In this document: positions 12,562 through 23,642 of the stretch, piece after piece
How positions within the stretch are numbered: the stretch's first letter is position 1
How the letters are laid out: each line of letters starts with the position of its first letter
Source: Mangrovibacter phragmitis
Lineage (GTDB): Bacteria > Pseudomonadota > Gammaproteobacteria > Enterobacterales > Enterobacteriaceae
Direction: 5' to 3'
NCBI RefSeq assembly: GCF_001655675.1
Contig: NZ_LYRP01000001.1
Span: forward strand, 496,001 to 560,000
DNA: 64,000 nt
The notes under the pieces: model-generated
Told to the model about the DNA's origin: nothing
What the model saw: the letters and a program-made list of their open reading frames with translations, nothing else
Database searches by the model: none
Position numbers and translations under genes: made by a program

Positions 12562-13701
12562 ATGACATTCAATTTCGATGAGCATACCGACCGCTATCAC
12601 AGCGACAGCATTAAATGGAATCACTGGCCGCCCTCTGTATTGCCAATGTGGGTAGCGGATACCGATTTTCGCTCCCCGCCTTGCGTGATTGAGGCGTTGC
12701 AGGCCCGTGTTGCACAAGGTGTGTTTGGATACGGTAAACATCCGGATGGTCTGGCTGAGGCCGTTGTTAACTGGCTGGCTAACCGTTATGACTGGCATAT
12801 TGAGCCTGAATGGCTGGTCTTTATTCCGGGTGTCGCAACCGGGTTGAATCTTGCCGTGCGTGCTTATTGCGGCCCGGACCAGGGAACGCTCGCGCCCGAC
12901 CCCATCTACCCTCCATTTCGCAAAGCAGCGCGTCTGGCGGGGCACACTCAGTTAAATGCCCCCTTGCATCTGCAAAATGATCGTTGGGTGATGAATCTTG
13001 AAGAAATCGAACCACAGTTGTTGGGTAACGAACGGTTACTGATGTTATGTAACCCACAAAATCCTGGCGGGACGGTATACCGCCGCAATGAGTTATCAGA
13101 ACAACTGGCCTTTGCCCAGCGCAATAACCTGATTGTCTGTTCTGATGAAATCCATTGTGACTTGCTGCTGGACGAAGGCGCACACCATATTCCCTTTGCC
13201 AGCCTGAGTGACGACGCGGCACAGCGAACAGTCACCCTCATGGCACCGTCCAAAACGTGGAATATCGCTGGTCTGGGCGCGTCTTTTGCGATTATCGCCA
13301 ATCCGGTATTGCGCCAGCGTTTTGTTGCAACGCGGGCAGGCATTGTTCCTGAGGTGGATATTCTGGCAATTACCGCCGCTGAAGCGGCACTACGTGAGGG
13401 GGGCTCCTGGCTGGACGCGCAATTGCAGGTGCTGCGTAACAACCGCGATACGCTCTGCGCAGCCATAAACGCCCTTCCAGGTTTAGCCGTGATTCCTCCT
13501 GAAGGCACCTACCTCGCATGGGTCGACTGTTCAGGGCTGCCCGTTGATAACCCGGCGAAATTCTTCCTGGATGCCGGGTTAGGTTTTTCACCTGGACGCG
13601 ATTTCGGTAATAGCAGCTTTGTACGCATTAATTTTGGTTGCACTCAGGAAACGCTCAACGAAGCTATTCTGCGCATCCAACGCGCGGTTAATGCGCTGTA
13701 G
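12562..13701 (+). CDS. MalY/PatB-type PLP-dependent C-S lyase or aminotransferase
   Basis: Fold-type I PLP enzyme of 379 residues. The N-terminal IKWNHWPPSVLPMWVADTDF is diagnostic of the MalY/PatB cystathionine beta-lyase group. The predicted PLP lysine is Lys231 in APSKTWNIAGL, and CSDEIHCDL holds the aspartate that contacts the pyridine nitrogen. It probably cleaves cysteine conjugates such as cystathionine, but substrate cannot be read from sequence. It diverges from cutC over 80 bp and converges on yecM with only 2 bp between stops. It is distinct from E. coli MalY by location, so no symbol is given. Confidence 0.88.
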   Translation: MTFNFDEHTDRYHSDSIKWNHWPPSVLPMWVADTDFRSPPCVIEALQARVAQGVFGYGKHPDGLAEAVVNWLANRYDWHIEPEWLVFIPGVATGLNLAVRAYCGPDQGTLAPDPIYPPFRKAARLAGHTQLNAPLHLQNDRWVMNLEEIEPQLLGNERLLMLCNPQNPGGTVYRRNELSEQLAFAQRNNLIVCSDEIHCDLLLDEGAHHIPFASLSDDAAQRTVTLMAPSKTWNIAGLGASFAIIANPVLRQRFVATRAGIVPEVDILAITAAEAALREGGSWLDAQLQVLRNNRDTLCAAINALPGLAVIPPEGTYLAWVDCSGLPVDNPAKFFLDAGLGFSPGRDFGNSSFVRINFGCTQETLNEAILRIQRAVNAL

Positions 13702-13703
13702 TG

Positions 13704-14270
13704 CTATTTATCCCGTTCACTGCTGATAATGACATCCAGTGGCCATGGGTGGAATTTAATAGTCACAGTGCCATCGGTGACAGCGAGCGTGGGGTTAGGC
13801 AAGCGCTCACCTTCACCTGTGGGGGAACTGGTTTTTATGCTGATGCCAGGTCTTGCCAGCCCGGCATCAGAAAGCAGCGCCACCGCACGGGCGTTTAACG
13901 TTGACGGGTCGCCGGGAAGAACAATTTCAATATGTTCCCAGCCTTCATGGGGGTAACGCTTTTCACCAGGCCAGGGCAATTCAATCAGTGTGAAAGCCCA
14001 GCCCCCGGCTTCCACGGGTTGCTTCAACCGGAACAGGCAAACAGGGCGCCCATTAATCAGCTTTTCAGACAGTAATTCCCCGCAACGCAGAAATCCCGTT
14101 TTCCAGCGTTCAGCTGTCGTATTCTGGTGGCAGCGCAACGAAATATGGTCTGCCTCCCGCTTGCCCAGTTCCAGGCCTAACTGGCCGGCCAGTTGCGCCA
14201 GAGCCTGCTCAAAACGCGGTAAATCGGCTTTAATATCTGCAAGTTCTTCAATGATCTGCCAGTCGTTCAT
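13704..14270 (-). CDS. yecM: YecM, VOC-superfamily protein
   Basis: Protein of 188 residues, the same length as E. coli YecM, with a glyoxalase/VOC-like metal-binding fold; function unknown. Visible features include [10 protein letters not shown] in the middle and [26 protein letters not shown]. It lies upstream of argS on the opposite strand as in E. coli. The 3' end nearly touches the converging lyase gene. Confidence 0.9.
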   Translation of the reverse strand: MNDWQIIEELADIKADLPRFEQALAQLAGQLGLELGKREADHISLRCHQNTTAERWKTGFLRCGELLSEKLINGRPVCLFRLKQPVEAGGWAFTLIELPWPGEKRYPHEGWEHIEIVLPGDPSTLNARAVALLSDAGLARPGISIKTSSPTGEGERLPNPTLAVTDGTVTIKFHPWPLDVIISSERDK

Positions 14271-14490
14271 CGCCCACTCCTGTAAAAAAACGCTACTCTA
14301 CCTGTTTACCCGGTCCAGGCCAACGCTACTCAGGTGCATTTTTAGACAAACAATACCCCCTGAGCCTGGCACACCGTGGAATGGCGGCGCGCTTACTGAC
14401 GCCTTCAGACAAATGCAGTATAATCGCGCCCTTATTTCTGTATGTACACGCTTCCTGTCAGGGAATCGCGCAGCTAAAAAAGGTATTCAG

Positions 14491-16221
14491 GTGAATATTC
14501 AGGCACTTCTTTCAGATAAAGTCAGTCAGGCACTGATTGCAGCAGGCGCAAGCACAGATTGCGAACCACAGGTTCGCCAGTCTGCAAAAGTTCAGTTCGG
14601 TGATTATCAGGCAAACGGTGTGATGGCCCAGGCCAAAAAACTGGGAATGCCTCCCCGCCAGTTGGCTGAGAAAGTGCTCGAAAACCTGGATTTAACCGGA
14701 ATTGCCAGTAAAGTTGAAATAGCCGGTCCTGGCTTTATTAATATTTTTCTCGACCCGGTATTTCTGGCGGCCCAGGTTGAGCTGGCGGTCGTTTCAGAGC
14801 GTGCGGGTGTCAGCGCCATTGCAACACCAGAAACCATCGTCATTGATTACTCCGCACCAAACGTTGCCAAAGAAATGCACGTTGGCCACCTGCGTTCAAC
14901 CATCATTGGTGATGCAGCCGCCCGTACGTTGAGCTTCCTTGGGCACAACGTCATCCGGGCCAACCATGTTGGCGACTGGGGTACTCAATTCGGGATGCTG
15001 ATTGCATTTCTGGAAAAACAGCAGCAAGAAAATGCAGGTGAAATGGCACTCGCTGACCTGGAAGGGTTCTACCGCGAAGCCAAAAAGCATTACGACGAAG
15101 ATGAAGCTTTTGCTGAACGTGCGCGTGGGTATGTCGTTAAGTTGCAAGGCGGTGATGAATACTGCCGGGAAATGTGGCGTAAGCTGGTCGATATCACCAT
15201 GACCCAGAACCAAATCACTTATGACCGTCTGAATGTGACATTAACCCGCAACGACGTAATGGGTGAAAGCCTGTACAACCCCATGCTACCAGGCATTGTC
15301 GCCGATCTGAAATCCAAAGGCCTCGCCGTAGAAAGTGAAGGTGCCACTGTCGTGTTCCTTGATGAGTTCAAGAACAAGGAAGGCGAACCGATGGGCGTTA
15401 TCATTCAGAAGAAAGATGGCGGCTATCTGTATACCACTACTGACATTGCCTGTGCCAAATACCGCTACGAAACACTGCATGCGGACCGTGTGCTCTATTA
15501 TATTGATTCCCGCCAGCACCAGCACCTGATGCAGGCCTGGACCATTGTGCGTAAAGCGGGTTATGTGCCTGAATCCGTTCCTCTCGAACACCATATGTTC
15601 GGCATGATGCTGGGCAAAGATGGTAAGCCGTTTAAAACCCGTGCGGGTGGTACAGTCAAGCTTGCCGACCTGCTGGATGAGGCGCTGGAGCGTGCCCGTA
15701 AGCTGGTCAGTGAGAAAAACCCGGACATGCCTGCCGATGAGCTTAACGTACTGGCAAATGCTGTAGGGATTGGTGCAGTGAAATATGCTGACCTGTCCAA
15801 AAACCGCACCACCGACTACGTTTTCGACTGGGACAACATGCTCGCATTTGAAGGCAATACCGCACCCTACATGCAGTATGCCTACACGCGCGTGCTGTCT
15901 GTCTTCCGCAAAGCCGGTATCGATGAGCAGTCAATTACCGCACCTGTCGTGATTGGTAACGAGCGCGAATCTGCGCTGGCAGCCCGCCTGTTGCAGTTAG
16001 AAGAAACCCTTGCTGTAGTGGTTCGCGATGGCACCCCACATGTTATGTGCGCCTACTTATATGATGTCGCCGGGTTGTTCTCCGCATTTTATGAGCATTG
16101 CCCTATTCTCAGTGCCGAACAACCAGTGCGTGACAGCCGCCTCCAGCTCGCGCGCCTGACAGCCAAAGTGCTGAAAATCGGTCTGGATACCCTGGGTATT
16201 GAAACTGTAGAGCGGATGTAA
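14491..16221 (+). CDS. argS: Arginyl-tRNA synthetase
   Basis: Class I synthetase that charges tRNA-Arg; 576 residues. The N-terminal Add1 domain precedes the HIGH-type motif [10 protein letters not shown], and [16 protein letters not shown]-like core sequence is present. The C-terminal DALR anticodon-binding domain contains [22 protein letters not shown] place the start at the GTG at 14491, giving [11 protein letters not shown]; the longer frame upstream encodes no recognisable protein, and E. coli argS also begins with GTG. An AAAGG sequence lies 8-9 bases upstream. Confidence 0.97.
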   Translation: MNIQALLSDKVSQALIAAGASTDCEPQVRQSAKVQFGDYQANGVMAQAKKLGMPPRQLAEKVLENLDLTGIASKVEIAGPGFINIFLDPVFLAAQVELAVVSERAGVSAIATPETIVIDYSAPNVAKEMHVGHLRSTIIGDAAARTLSFLGHNVIRANHVGDWGTQFGMLIAFLEKQQQENAGEMALADLEGFYREAKKHYDEDEAFAERARGYVVKLQGGDEYCREMWRKLVDITMTQNQITYDRLNVTLTRNDVMGESLYNPMLPGIVADLKSKGLAVESEGATVVFLDEFKNKEGEPMGVIIQKKDGGYLYTTTDIACAKYRYETLHADRVLYYIDSRQHQHLMQAWTIVRKAGYVPESVPLEHHMFGMMLGKDGKPFKTRAGGTVKLADLLDEALERARKLVSEKNPDMPADELNVLANAVGIGAVKYADLSKNRTTDYVFDWDNMLAFEGNTAPYMQYAYTRVLSVFRKAGIDEQSITAPVVIGNERESALAARLLQLEETLAVVVRDGTPHVMCAYLYDVAGLFSAFYEHCPILSAEQPVRDSRLQLARLTAKVLKIGLDTLGIETVERM

Positions 16222-16251
16222 TACTGCCGTTTTTCGTTTACCTGAAGCAGC

Positions 16252-16274
16252 TGGCGGGGCCATATGTCCCGCCA
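16252..16274. terminator. Hairpin between argS and GH105 gene
   Basis: TGGCGGG (16252-16258) pairs perfectly with CCCGCCA (16268-16274) across nine bases. It lies between convergent genes, but neither side has a clear T-run, so it may be only a weak or factor-dependent stop. Confidence 0.4.
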
Positions 16275-16301
16275 ACTGTATTAAAGCTGAACCATCAGGT
16301 T

Positions 16302-17441
16302 TTAAAAATAACGGCGCAGGTATTCTGTCAGGCACAAAATCGCCATCGCCTGTCCATAAGGCATTGATGTGAGCGGAATATCACGGTAAAAATCCAGAGT
16401 GCTGCCCATCCCGGTACCAAACGACACCTGCAACAGCTCCCCTTCCGGCGAGATATTTTTGACAATAGCCTGGACAGCACGCTCAGCAACTGGCAGATAC
16501 TCAGCCGCTAAATAACGCTTGCGCACGCCTTTTAAAATACCACAGGCAAACCCTGCTGATGCGGATGCTTCCAGGTAGGAATGCGGGTCATCAAGTAAGG
16601 TATGCCACAAACCGGATTCATGCTGGCAGCCTGCCAGTGCCTTCACCTGGCTTTCCAGCACCTGGATAAGCCAGCGGTGCACCGGGTCATGTTCTGGCAA
16701 ATTTAGCAACTCCAGAAAGTCAGGAATCACGATGGTCAGCCAACTGTTACCCCGCGCCCAGCGCGCCCTGGCAAAATTATGATTTCCCTCAAAGCTCCAG
16801 CCATGGAACCATAACCCTGTGGTTTTATCCTGTAAATGCTGAGTGTGAACCATAAACTGGTAAATAGCCTCATTTACCCATTCCGGTTTATGCAATAACT
16901 GGCCAATTTTCGCCAGCGGCAGCACGGTCATCATCAGCGTGTCGTCCCACATTTGCTGATGGTTTTCTTCCGCCAGAGTAATGTGCTGCATGCCCCCTTT
17001 TTGGGTACGCGGCATTTCGTGCATTGCCCACTCCCCCCAGGTTTCCAGCCAGGGCAATAACCGACTGTCGCCATTTTCCTGGTAACGCAATGCCAGAGTA
17101 AGAAACGGCGCCATGGTATTGACGTTTTTCGTTGTCGCGCCTTCCCTGAACCGGTCAGCAAACCAGTCATCAACGATATCACGCATCCGGGTATCACCTG
17201 TCTGTTGGTAATACTGCCAGAGGCCGTAAAGCCCCACACCGTGGGTCCATTCCCAGCCAGCCCAGCCTTTAGTGTCAATCACCCGCCCGTCATCCAGCCG
17301 CAGTAAAAACTCCCCCGTTTCATCCTGGATATTGACCAGGTTGTCCGTCACTTTGTTGATAAGCTGGCACAGTGTCGTGCGATCAATAAAACGTTCTGGT
17401 TGGCGTAACAATGGGCTGTGTTTTACAGGGTAGACTTTCAT
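16302..17441 (-). CDS. GH88/GH105 unsaturated uronyl hydrolase (YesR/YteR-like)
   Basis: Glycoside hydrolase of 379 residues, family GH105, which removes the unsaturated uronic acid left at the non-reducing end when pectin or rhamnogalacturonan is cut by lyases. The (alpha/alpha)6-barrel signature is clear: KGWAGWEWTHGVGLYGLW, MWDDTLMMTVLPLAK with the likely catalytic aspartate, and RARWARGNSWLTI. No signal peptide is visible, so it acts in the cytoplasm on imported oligosaccharide. I use the ATG at 17441 because GAGG lies six bases upstream. No transporter or lyase gene is adjacent. Confidence 0.85.
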   Translation of the reverse strand: MKVYPVKHSPLLRQPERFIDRTTLCQLINKVTDNLVNIQDETGEFLLRLDDGRVIDTKGWAGWEWTHGVGLYGLWQYYQQTGDTRMRDIVDDWFADRFREGATTKNVNTMAPFLTLALRYQENGDSRLLPWLETWGEWAMHEMPRTQKGGMQHITLAEENHQQMWDDTLMMTVLPLAKIGQLLHKPEWVNEAIYQFMVHTQHLQDKTTGLWFHGWSFEGNHNFARARWARGNSWLTIVIPDFLELLNLPEHDPVHRWLIQVLESQVKALAGCQHESGLWHTLLDDPHSYLEASASAGFACGILKGVRKRYLAAEYLPVAERAVQAIVKNISPEGELLQVSFGTGMGSTLDFYRDIPLTSMPYGQAMAILCLTEYLRRYF

Positions 17442-17580
17442 ATACGACCTCAGATGTGTGAATTCCATATCAACCTGTGCCGCTAAAAACCGGCACCGGG
17501 TTACTGAAGGTAACGCTAGCGAATTATCCCTGGGCTAACCTTGCAATTTTTGCCAGCAAAGTTAATCCCGTGACAGTGAT

Positions 17581-17613
17581 AAAAAGAGTGACGTCATCTT
17601 CATCACTCTTTTT
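17581..17613. terminator. Terminator after flhE
   Basis: AAAAAGAGTGA (17581-17591) pairs with TCACTCTTTTT (17603-17613) across 11 nt; the stem itself supplies the T-run on either strand. It ends the flhBAE operon about 85 bp past flhE. Confidence 0.85.
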
Positions 17614-17697
17614 ATAAAATTATGTTTCTTTTTATTCAAACCGCATCTCTGGAAATGAGATGTGCCAGAAAAAGGGAGGGGAAATAACGAAAGGAAA

Positions 17698-18099
17698 TCA
17701 GCGATAATTAACTATCACCTGGTTCGCACGTACACGCATTACCGGGTAGAGAACACCCTGTCCATAAACACCCCAAACAAAATAAAAAGGCTGATTCGCG
17801 GGCTGGCCAGCAAAAGCGCTGGTAACGCCTTGCTGCCCGTCAACAATAACGCACTGAGTCTGGGTGCAGAGTTTTACTTCCAGACGATCAGGTGGAATAG
17901 AAAACAGGCTATAGCGCCAGTATACCTGCGTAATCACACCTTTGACCTTGTGCGGTGGAGCCAGCGGTTTTGATGAAGCAACAACGCCCCGGTGGCTTAA
18001 TGCCGCACCCATGCTTTCGGCCTGCCAGGAGCCTTCCCCCGCAGCCTGTACCAGCAGCGGGAGACACAACAGTGTGAAAAGGCTGTCTCTGACCCGCAT
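17698..18099 (-). CDS. flhE: FlhE, flagellar periplasmic protein
   Basis: Protein of 133 residues with an N-terminal signal sequence (MRVRDSLFTLLCLPLLVQA, cut before AGEGSW). FlhE is a periplasmic protein of the flagellar export system reported to limit proton leak through the apparatus. The C-terminus VMRVRANQVIVNYR matches E. coli FlhE. The ATG overlaps the flhA stop by one base (TAATG), so translation is coupled to flhA. Confidence 0.93.
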   Translation of the reverse strand: MRVRDSLFTLLCLPLLVQAAGEGSWQAESMGAALSHRGVVASSKPLAPPHKVKGVITQVYWRYSLFSIPPDRLEVKLCTQTQCVIVDGQQGVTSAFAGQPANQPFYFVWGVYGQGVLYPVMRVRANQVIVNYR

Positions 18100-20177
18100 T
18101 ATTTACCACCAATGGTAGCTGTCATACGAATCTGGCGGTTATCTGACAACTCGAGATTTGACAACACAACCAGGTCCGGCAAGCTACGGCGCAAAAAACG
18201 AGCCAGTAGCGGGCGTAAAGCATGGTTGACCAGCAATACCGGAGGCGCGCCAAGCATCTCCTGGCGTTGCAGCGCTTCGCGGGATTGCTCCAGCAATCTG
18301 TCGGCAAGGCCCGGCTCCAGACCACCACCTCCCTGTAATGCCTGGAGTAACAGCCGCTCAAGGCCAGCATCAAGGCCTATCACTTTCACTTCGTCGTTAC
18401 CCGGGAACCACTGCTGAGTGATTGCGCGGCCCAGGGCCACACGTAGCACGGTAGTCAGTTCTGCCGGGTCAGTTTGAATAGGAGCATGCTCTGCCAGTGT
18501 TTCCAGAATAGTGCGCATATCACGAATAGGCACTTTTTCCGCCAGCAAGTTTTGCAGGACTTTATGCAGCGTGGTCAGTGTCACCACGCCCGGCACCAGG
18601 TCTTCAGTCAACTTCGGCATTTCCTGGTTAACACGGTCAAGTAACTGTTGCGCTTCCTGGCGGCCAAACAATTCTTGTGCATAGAGGTTTATCAGGTGAT
18701 TCAGGTGGGTGGCGACCACGGTACTGGCTTCCACCACGGTGAAGCCCTGAATTTGCGCCTGCTCTTTAAGCGCACTTTCAATCCAGACAGCTTCCAGTCC
18801 AAACGCCGGGTCAATCGTTTTCTCACCAGGCAAGTTCCCGGCAGCAGTACCCGGGTTGATAGCCAGCCAGCGTCCCGGATAAGCATCGCCGCTGCCAATC
18901 TCCACGCCTTTTAGCAAAATACGATAGCGCGCGGGTGGTAAATCCATGTTGTCACGAATGTGCACCACTGGCGGCAAAAAGCCCATTTCCTGGGCGAATT
19001 TCTTACGAATGCTACGGATACGCCCAAGCAACTCCCCATCCTGTTGCGAATCAACCATGGGAATCAAACGGTAACCTACTTCCATGCCCAGCGTATCTTC
19101 TAACTGAACATCGCGCCATGATGCTTCCACCGCCTGAGGGTTTTCTGCTACCACAACGGGCTGCGCTGTTTGTGGTTCGGCCATTTGGCGACCACGCACC
19201 CACCATGCCAGGCCCAGCAACGCTGCTGTAAATAACAGGAAGACAAAGTTAGGCATCCCTGGAACCATGCCCAGCAAGCCAAGTACCCCGGCACACAACA
19301 GCATAACCTGCGGGTTAGCAAACAGTTGAGTCACCATCTGCTCGCCAACATCCTGGTCTGAACTTACCCGGGTAACGATAACACCCGCTGCAGTCGAAAT
19401 GACCAGAGAAGGAATTTGAGCAACCAGACCATCACCAATGGTCAACAGGGTATAACTTTGTGCTGCGTTGCCAACCGGCATACCATGCTGAACTACCCCT
19501 ACCAGTAAGCCTCCGATAATATTGATAGCCATGATAAGCAGGCCAGCAACCGCATCCCCGCGCACAAATTTACTGGCACCATCCATTGAACCATAGAAAT
19601 CGGCTTCCTGAGTGACTTCAGCACGGCGGCGCTTTGCCTCATCTTCACCAATTAACCCCGCATTGAGGTCAGCATCAATCGCCATTTGTTTGCCGGGCAT
19701 ACCATCCAGAACAAATCGCGCACCGACTTCCGCAATACGCCCTGCACCTTTGGTGATAACCATAAAGTTGATGATAACCAGAATGATGAACACCACGATA
19801 CCAATCGCGAAATTACCGCCGACCAGGAAGTGGCCAAATGCTTCAACAACCTTACCTGCTGCAGCCGCACCTGTATGCCCTTCCATCAGGATAATACGTG
19901 TTGATGCCACATTCAGCGCAAGACGCAGCAACGTGGTAAATAACAGAATGGTCGGGAATGCGGCAAAGTCCAGCGTCCGCTGGGTAAACATCGCCACCAG
20001 CAACACCATTACAGACAGCGCAATGTTAAAAGTAAACAATAAATCCAGCACAAACGCGGGCAACGGCAGTACCATCATGGACAGAATCAGCATGATAAGG
20101 ACTGGCCCGGCGAGGATTTGCCATTGCCCGGTTTTCATATTTGCGGGCAGACGCAGCATTGCGACCAAATTAGCCAT
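18099..20177 (-). CDS. flhA: FlhA, flagellar export gate protein
   Basis: Core membrane component of the flagellar type III export gate; its nonameric cytoplasmic ring receives chaperone-substrate complexes. The 692 residues equal the E. coli length, with about eight N-terminal membrane helices (residues 20-325). The FHIPEP family signature RIAEVGARFVLDGMPGKQ begins near residue 147. A large cytoplasmic domain follows. It overlaps flhB by 8 nt upstream and flhE by 1 nt downstream. Confidence 0.98.
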   Translation of the reverse strand: MANLVAMLRLPANMKTGQWQILAGPVLIMLILSMMVLPLPAFVLDLLFTFNIALSVMVLLVAMFTQRTLDFAAFPTILLFTTLLRLALNVASTRIILMEGHTGAAAAGKVVEAFGHFLVGGNFAIGIVVFIILVIINFMVITKGAGRIAEVGARFVLDGMPGKQMAIDADLNAGLIGEDEAKRRRAEVTQEADFYGSMDGASKFVRGDAVAGLLIMAINIIGGLLVGVVQHGMPVGNAAQSYTLLTIGDGLVAQIPSLVISTAAGVIVTRVSSDQDVGEQMVTQLFANPQVMLLCAGVLGLLGMVPGMPNFVFLLFTAALLGLAWWVRGRQMAEPQTAQPVVVAENPQAVEASWRDVQLEDTLGMEVGYRLIPMVDSQQDGELLGRIRSIRKKFAQEMGFLPPVVHIRDNMDLPPARYRILLKGVEIGSGDAYPGRWLAINPGTAAGNLPGEKTIDPAFGLEAVWIESALKEQAQIQGFTVVEASTVVATHLNHLINLYAQELFGRQEAQQLLDRVNQEMPKLTEDLVPGVVTLTTLHKVLQNLLAEKVPIRDMRTILETLAEHAPIQTDPAELTTVLRVALGRAITQQWFPGNDEVKVIGLDAGLERLLLQALQGGGGLEPGLADRLLEQSREALQRQEMLGAPPVLLVNHALRPLLARFLRRSLPDLVVLSNLELSDNRQIRMTATIGGK

Positions 20178-21321
20178 CAGTGTCGTTCTCGTTCAAAAAG
20201 TCCAGTGACGCTGGCACAGGGAGGTTGTCAGGTTTCTTCGGCGCAACGCCACCAGCCAGACGCCAGCGACGAAGCTGCCATACCCAGGCCAGCACTTCTG
20301 CCACTGCTGCATAAAGCTGACCCGGAATTTGTTGCCCAATTTCGGCATGGCGGTATAACGCGCGTGCCAGTGGCGGTGCTTCCAGCACCGGAATACGGTT
20401 TTCTGCTCCGATTTCGCGGATCCGTAGTGCGACCAGGCCCGCGCCTTTGGCAAGTACTTTGGGAGCGCTCATCGTTGATTCGTTATATTGCAAAGCAACT
20501 GAATAGTGAGTCGGGTTGGTGACAATAACATCTGCTTTTGGGACATCTGCCATCATGCGCCGTCGGGCCATGGCCCGCTGTTGCTGACGAATGCGACTTT
20601 TAACGTGCGGGTCACCTTCCTGCTGCTTGAATTCATCCCGAATATCCTGGCGGGTCATACGCAACTTTTTAAAGTAGCTGTATAGCTGGAAAAAAATATC
20701 GAACCCGACCATCGGAATAAGCCCGAGAATAACCAACAGACAACAGGTTGCGACCATATTCATTGCCGTCGCCATGGCATTAACTGGCGACTCACTAATT
20801 AAGTGGAGCATATCCGGCCAGTTGTGCCACAAGTACGCCCCGGTAACGATGGCAACACAACCTACTTTCAACATTGCTTTTGCCAGTTCTGACAGCGCCT
20901 GCATAGAAAACATGCGCCCAAAACCGCTTATCGGATTGAGCTTACTGAATTTAAATTCAAGAGATTTACCACTAAAGACCAGGCCACCCAGGAACAGCGG
21001 TGCCGCAATTGCCACCACAACCAGGCCACCGATCAATGGTAAAATTGCCCACATAGCGGTTTCGAGGAGTTGACCAACCTGGCGGATCAGTGCTGAGGGA
21101 TCATTGATTATGCGATGGTCGAAACGTAGCCCGTCAGACAGCATTCCCCCCAACTGATGCGCCAGAGTAGTGCCGCCCACCCAGATGATACTCATGCCAG
21201 CGAGCACCATCAGCACCGAGGTCAGTTCACGGGAACGGGGAATTTGCCCTTCTTCGCGCGCTTTCTGGAGTCGGTGGGGTGTGGGGGCTTCTGTTTTTTC
21301 CTGGTCGCTATCTTCAGCCAC
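20170..21321 (-). CDS. flhB: FlhB, export switch protein
   Basis: Membrane protein that switches the flagellar exporter from rod/hook to filament substrates. The 383 residues contain four N-terminal membrane helices and the cytoplasmic autocleavage site NPTH within VIVTNPTHYSVAL. The start codon is GTG (GTG GCT GAA GAT) preceded by AGAGG. It is the first gene of flhBAE and lies 220 bp downstream of cheZ, far enough for its own promoter. Confidence 0.97.
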   Translation of the reverse strand: MAEDSDQEKTEAPTPHRLQKAREEGQIPRSRELTSVLMVLAGMSIIWVGGTTLAHQLGGMLSDGLRFDHRIINDPSALIRQVGQLLETAMWAILPLIGGLVVVAIAAPLFLGGLVFSGKSLEFKFSKLNPISGFGRMFSMQALSELAKAMLKVGCVAIVTGAYLWHNWPDMLHLISESPVNAMATAMNMVATCCLLVILGLIPMVGFDIFFQLYSYFKKLRMTRQDIRDEFKQQEGDPHVKSRIRQQQRAMARRRMMADVPKADVIVTNPTHYSVALQYNESTMSAPKVLAKGAGLVALRIREIGAENRIPVLEAPPLARALYRHAEIGQQIPGQLYAAVAEVLAWVWQLRRWRLAGGVAPKKPDNLPVPASLDFLNENDTDG

Positions 21322-21509
21322 AGGGAAACCTCTATGAACATAATGACCATTGCATCATGCCAGAGGCACGCACAACTAATCCTGCAAGTAGCGCGTTAAA
21401 ATAGGGTTTGTTTTGACGATTCAGACAGGTGGGTTCACTGTTAGCAGAAAAGCCTCAACAGGATGAGTATGACAATAGCGCCCGACACAGGCCGGGCCAG
21501 TGTTGCCAG

Positions 21510-21537
21510 CTGGCCTCTCTGCAACCAGAGAGACCAG
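21510..21537 (-). terminator. Hairpin immediately after cheZ
   Basis: CTGGCCTCTCTG and CAGAGAGACCAG form a 12-bp stem with a 4-nt loop; in the minus-strand RNA the one mismatch becomes a U·G pair. It begins 5 nt after the cheZ stop. There is no T-run, so it may end or stabilise the chemotaxis transcript. Confidence 0.5.
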
Positions 21538-21541
21538 TCTG

Positions 21542-22174
21542 TTAAAAGCCGAGGCTGTCCAGCAGGTCGTCAACCTGATCCTGGCTGGCAACCACACCTG
21601 CCGCAGTTGCATCCACCTGTGGCCCATTAAGCAGGCCTTCATTTTCACGCTTCTTACGGGCTGCAGGTTCTGGCATATTTTCCAGCAATACCATCAGCAA
21701 TTGGCGCTCAATCTCCTGTACCACATCCATCATGCGCTTAATCACCTGCCCTGTCAGATCCTGGAAGTCCTGAGCCATCATGATTTCCAGCAATTGCGCA
21801 TTGGTGAATCCGGTATGCTCAGGCACATCAGCCAAAAACTTACGTGTATCAGTCACCAGTTCTTTTGCATCGCCAAGTTCAATGGGGCTTTCAAACCACG
21901 CATCCCAGCGTTTGGTCAAATCTTTGGCTTCAGACTCCATCTGCATTTGATGGGGCTGCGACGCCTCAACACAGTTTAACGCACGTTCCGCGGCCTGAGC
22001 CGTCATCGTGACAACATAGTCGAGGCGATCACGTGCATCTGGAATAGCTTCTGCAGCCTCAGCAATGGCCTGATCGAGCCCCAGTTCTCGCAGGCTGTCA
22101 CGCAACATACGTGTCAGACTACCAATCCGGGAGATGATGTCCGTTGCTTGTTGGTCATTTGAAGATGTCATCAT
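21542..22174 (-). CDS. cheZ: CheZ, CheY-P phosphatase
   Basis: Dephosphorylates CheY-P to end the tumble signal. The 210 residues (E. coli 214) form a long helical hairpin. Catalytic Asp and Gln are in [17 protein letters not shown]. The C-terminal CheY-binding peptide [10 protein letters not shown] is intact after a flexible linker. It is the last gene of tar-tap-cheRBYZ and begins 7 bp after cheY. Confidence 0.97.
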   Translation of the reverse strand: MMTSSNDQQATDIISRIGSLTRMLRDSLRELGLDQAIAEAAEAIPDARDRLDYVVTMTAQAAERALNCVEASQPHQMQMESEAKDLTKRWDAWFESPIELGDAKELVTDTRKFLADVPEHTGFTNAQLLEIMMAQDFQDLTGQVIKRMMDVVQEIERQLLMVLLENMPEPAARKKRENEGLLNGPQVDATAAGVVASQDQVDDLLDSLGF

Positions 22175-22181
22175 CTCCTCC

Positions 22182-22589
<408 letters not shown>

Positions 22590-23642
22590 TTAAATGCGTA
22601 TTGCCTGTCCGGCACTAATTTTTGCCAGCATCTGCTGGCTGATTTGGCTTAAATCGACCACTTCGCTGACGCCACCGGTATTGATGGCCTCACGCGGCAT
22701 GCCGAACACCACACAACTTGCTTCATTCTGTGCAATGGTCCAGGCCCCCGCCTGGTTCATCGCCAGCATCCCTGCTGCACCATCATTCCCCATACCTGTC
22801 AGGATAACGCCCACAGCATTACGTCCAGCATGTTTCGCCACGGAGTGAAATAATACGTCCACTGACGGGCGATGACGGTTCACTGGCGGGCCGTCATGAA
22901 GTCGAATCTGGTAGTTTGCACCACTTCTGGATAGCTCCATATGTTTATCTCCCGGCGCAATGTACGCGTGTCCCGGCAGAACCCGTTCGCCATCCTCTGC
23001 TTCCTTCACACTTATCTGGCAAATCTTATTCAGACGCTCAGCAAAAGAGCGGGTAAACCCCGGGGGCATATGCTGCGTAATCAATACTGCCGGGCTGGTC
23101 AGTGGCAGTGGTTGTAGCACATGGCGAATAGCCTCTGTGCCTCCGGTTGATGCGCCAATCACCAGCAATTTTTCTGAACTAAGCAAAGGACCTGATTTCA
23201 ATACTGCGGGTGGTGGTGCTGTTGATGAACGAACTGACAATTTTGCCCGCGCCGCAGTACGAATCTTGTCAGCAATCATTTCACTGTATGCCAGCATGCC
23301 TTCACGAATTCCCAGTTGCGGCTTGGTAACAAAATCCACCGCACCCAGTTCCAGAGCCCGCAATGTCACCTCTGAACCCCGGCTGGTCAGGGAAGAGACC
23401 ATCACCACTGGCATCGGCCGTAGCCGCATTAATTTTTCCAGGAAATCAAGACCATCCATACGTGGCATTTCCACGTCCAGCGTCAATACATCCGGGTTGA
23501 ACTTTTTAATCAGATCCCGGGCAACTAAAGGGTCTGGCGCCGTTGCCACCATTTCCATATCGCTATGACGGTTGATTATCTCTGTCATGATTTGGCGCAT
23601 CAGCGCTGAATCATCTACTGACAGCACTTTGATTTTCGTCAT
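22590..23642 (-). CDS. cheB: CheB, receptor methylesterase/deamidase
   Basis: Adaptation enzyme that removes methyl groups from, and deamidates, the chemoreceptors. The 350 residues comprise an N-terminal receiver (phospho-acceptor in [13 protein letters not shown]) and a C-terminal esterase with Ser in [12 protein letters not shown], His in TQHMPPGFT and Asp in [10 protein letters not shown]. The ATG overlaps the cheR stop by 4 nt. Confidence 0.97.
   Translation of the reverse strand: MTKIKVLSVDDSALMRQIMTEIINRHSDMEMVATAPDPLVARDLIKKFNPDVLTLDVEMPRMDGLDFLEKLMRLRPMPVVMVSSLTSRGSEVTLRALELGAVDFVTKPQLGIREGMLAYSEMIADKIRTAARAKLSVRSSTAPPPAVLKSGPLLSSEKLLVIGASTGGTEAIRHVLQPLPLTSPAVLITQHMPPGFTRSFAERLNKICQISVKEAEDGERVLPGHAYIAPGDKHMELSRSGANYQIRLHDGPPVNRHRPSVDVLFHSVAKHAGRNAVGVILTGMGNDGAAGMLAMNQAGAWTIAQNEASCVVFGMPREAINTGGVSEVVDLSQISQQMLAKISAGQAIRI

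Noticed and set aside
16252-16274. Possible REP/BIME element between argS and the GH105 gene
   Set aside because: The palindrome does not match the REP consensus, and no second copy is seen in the window.
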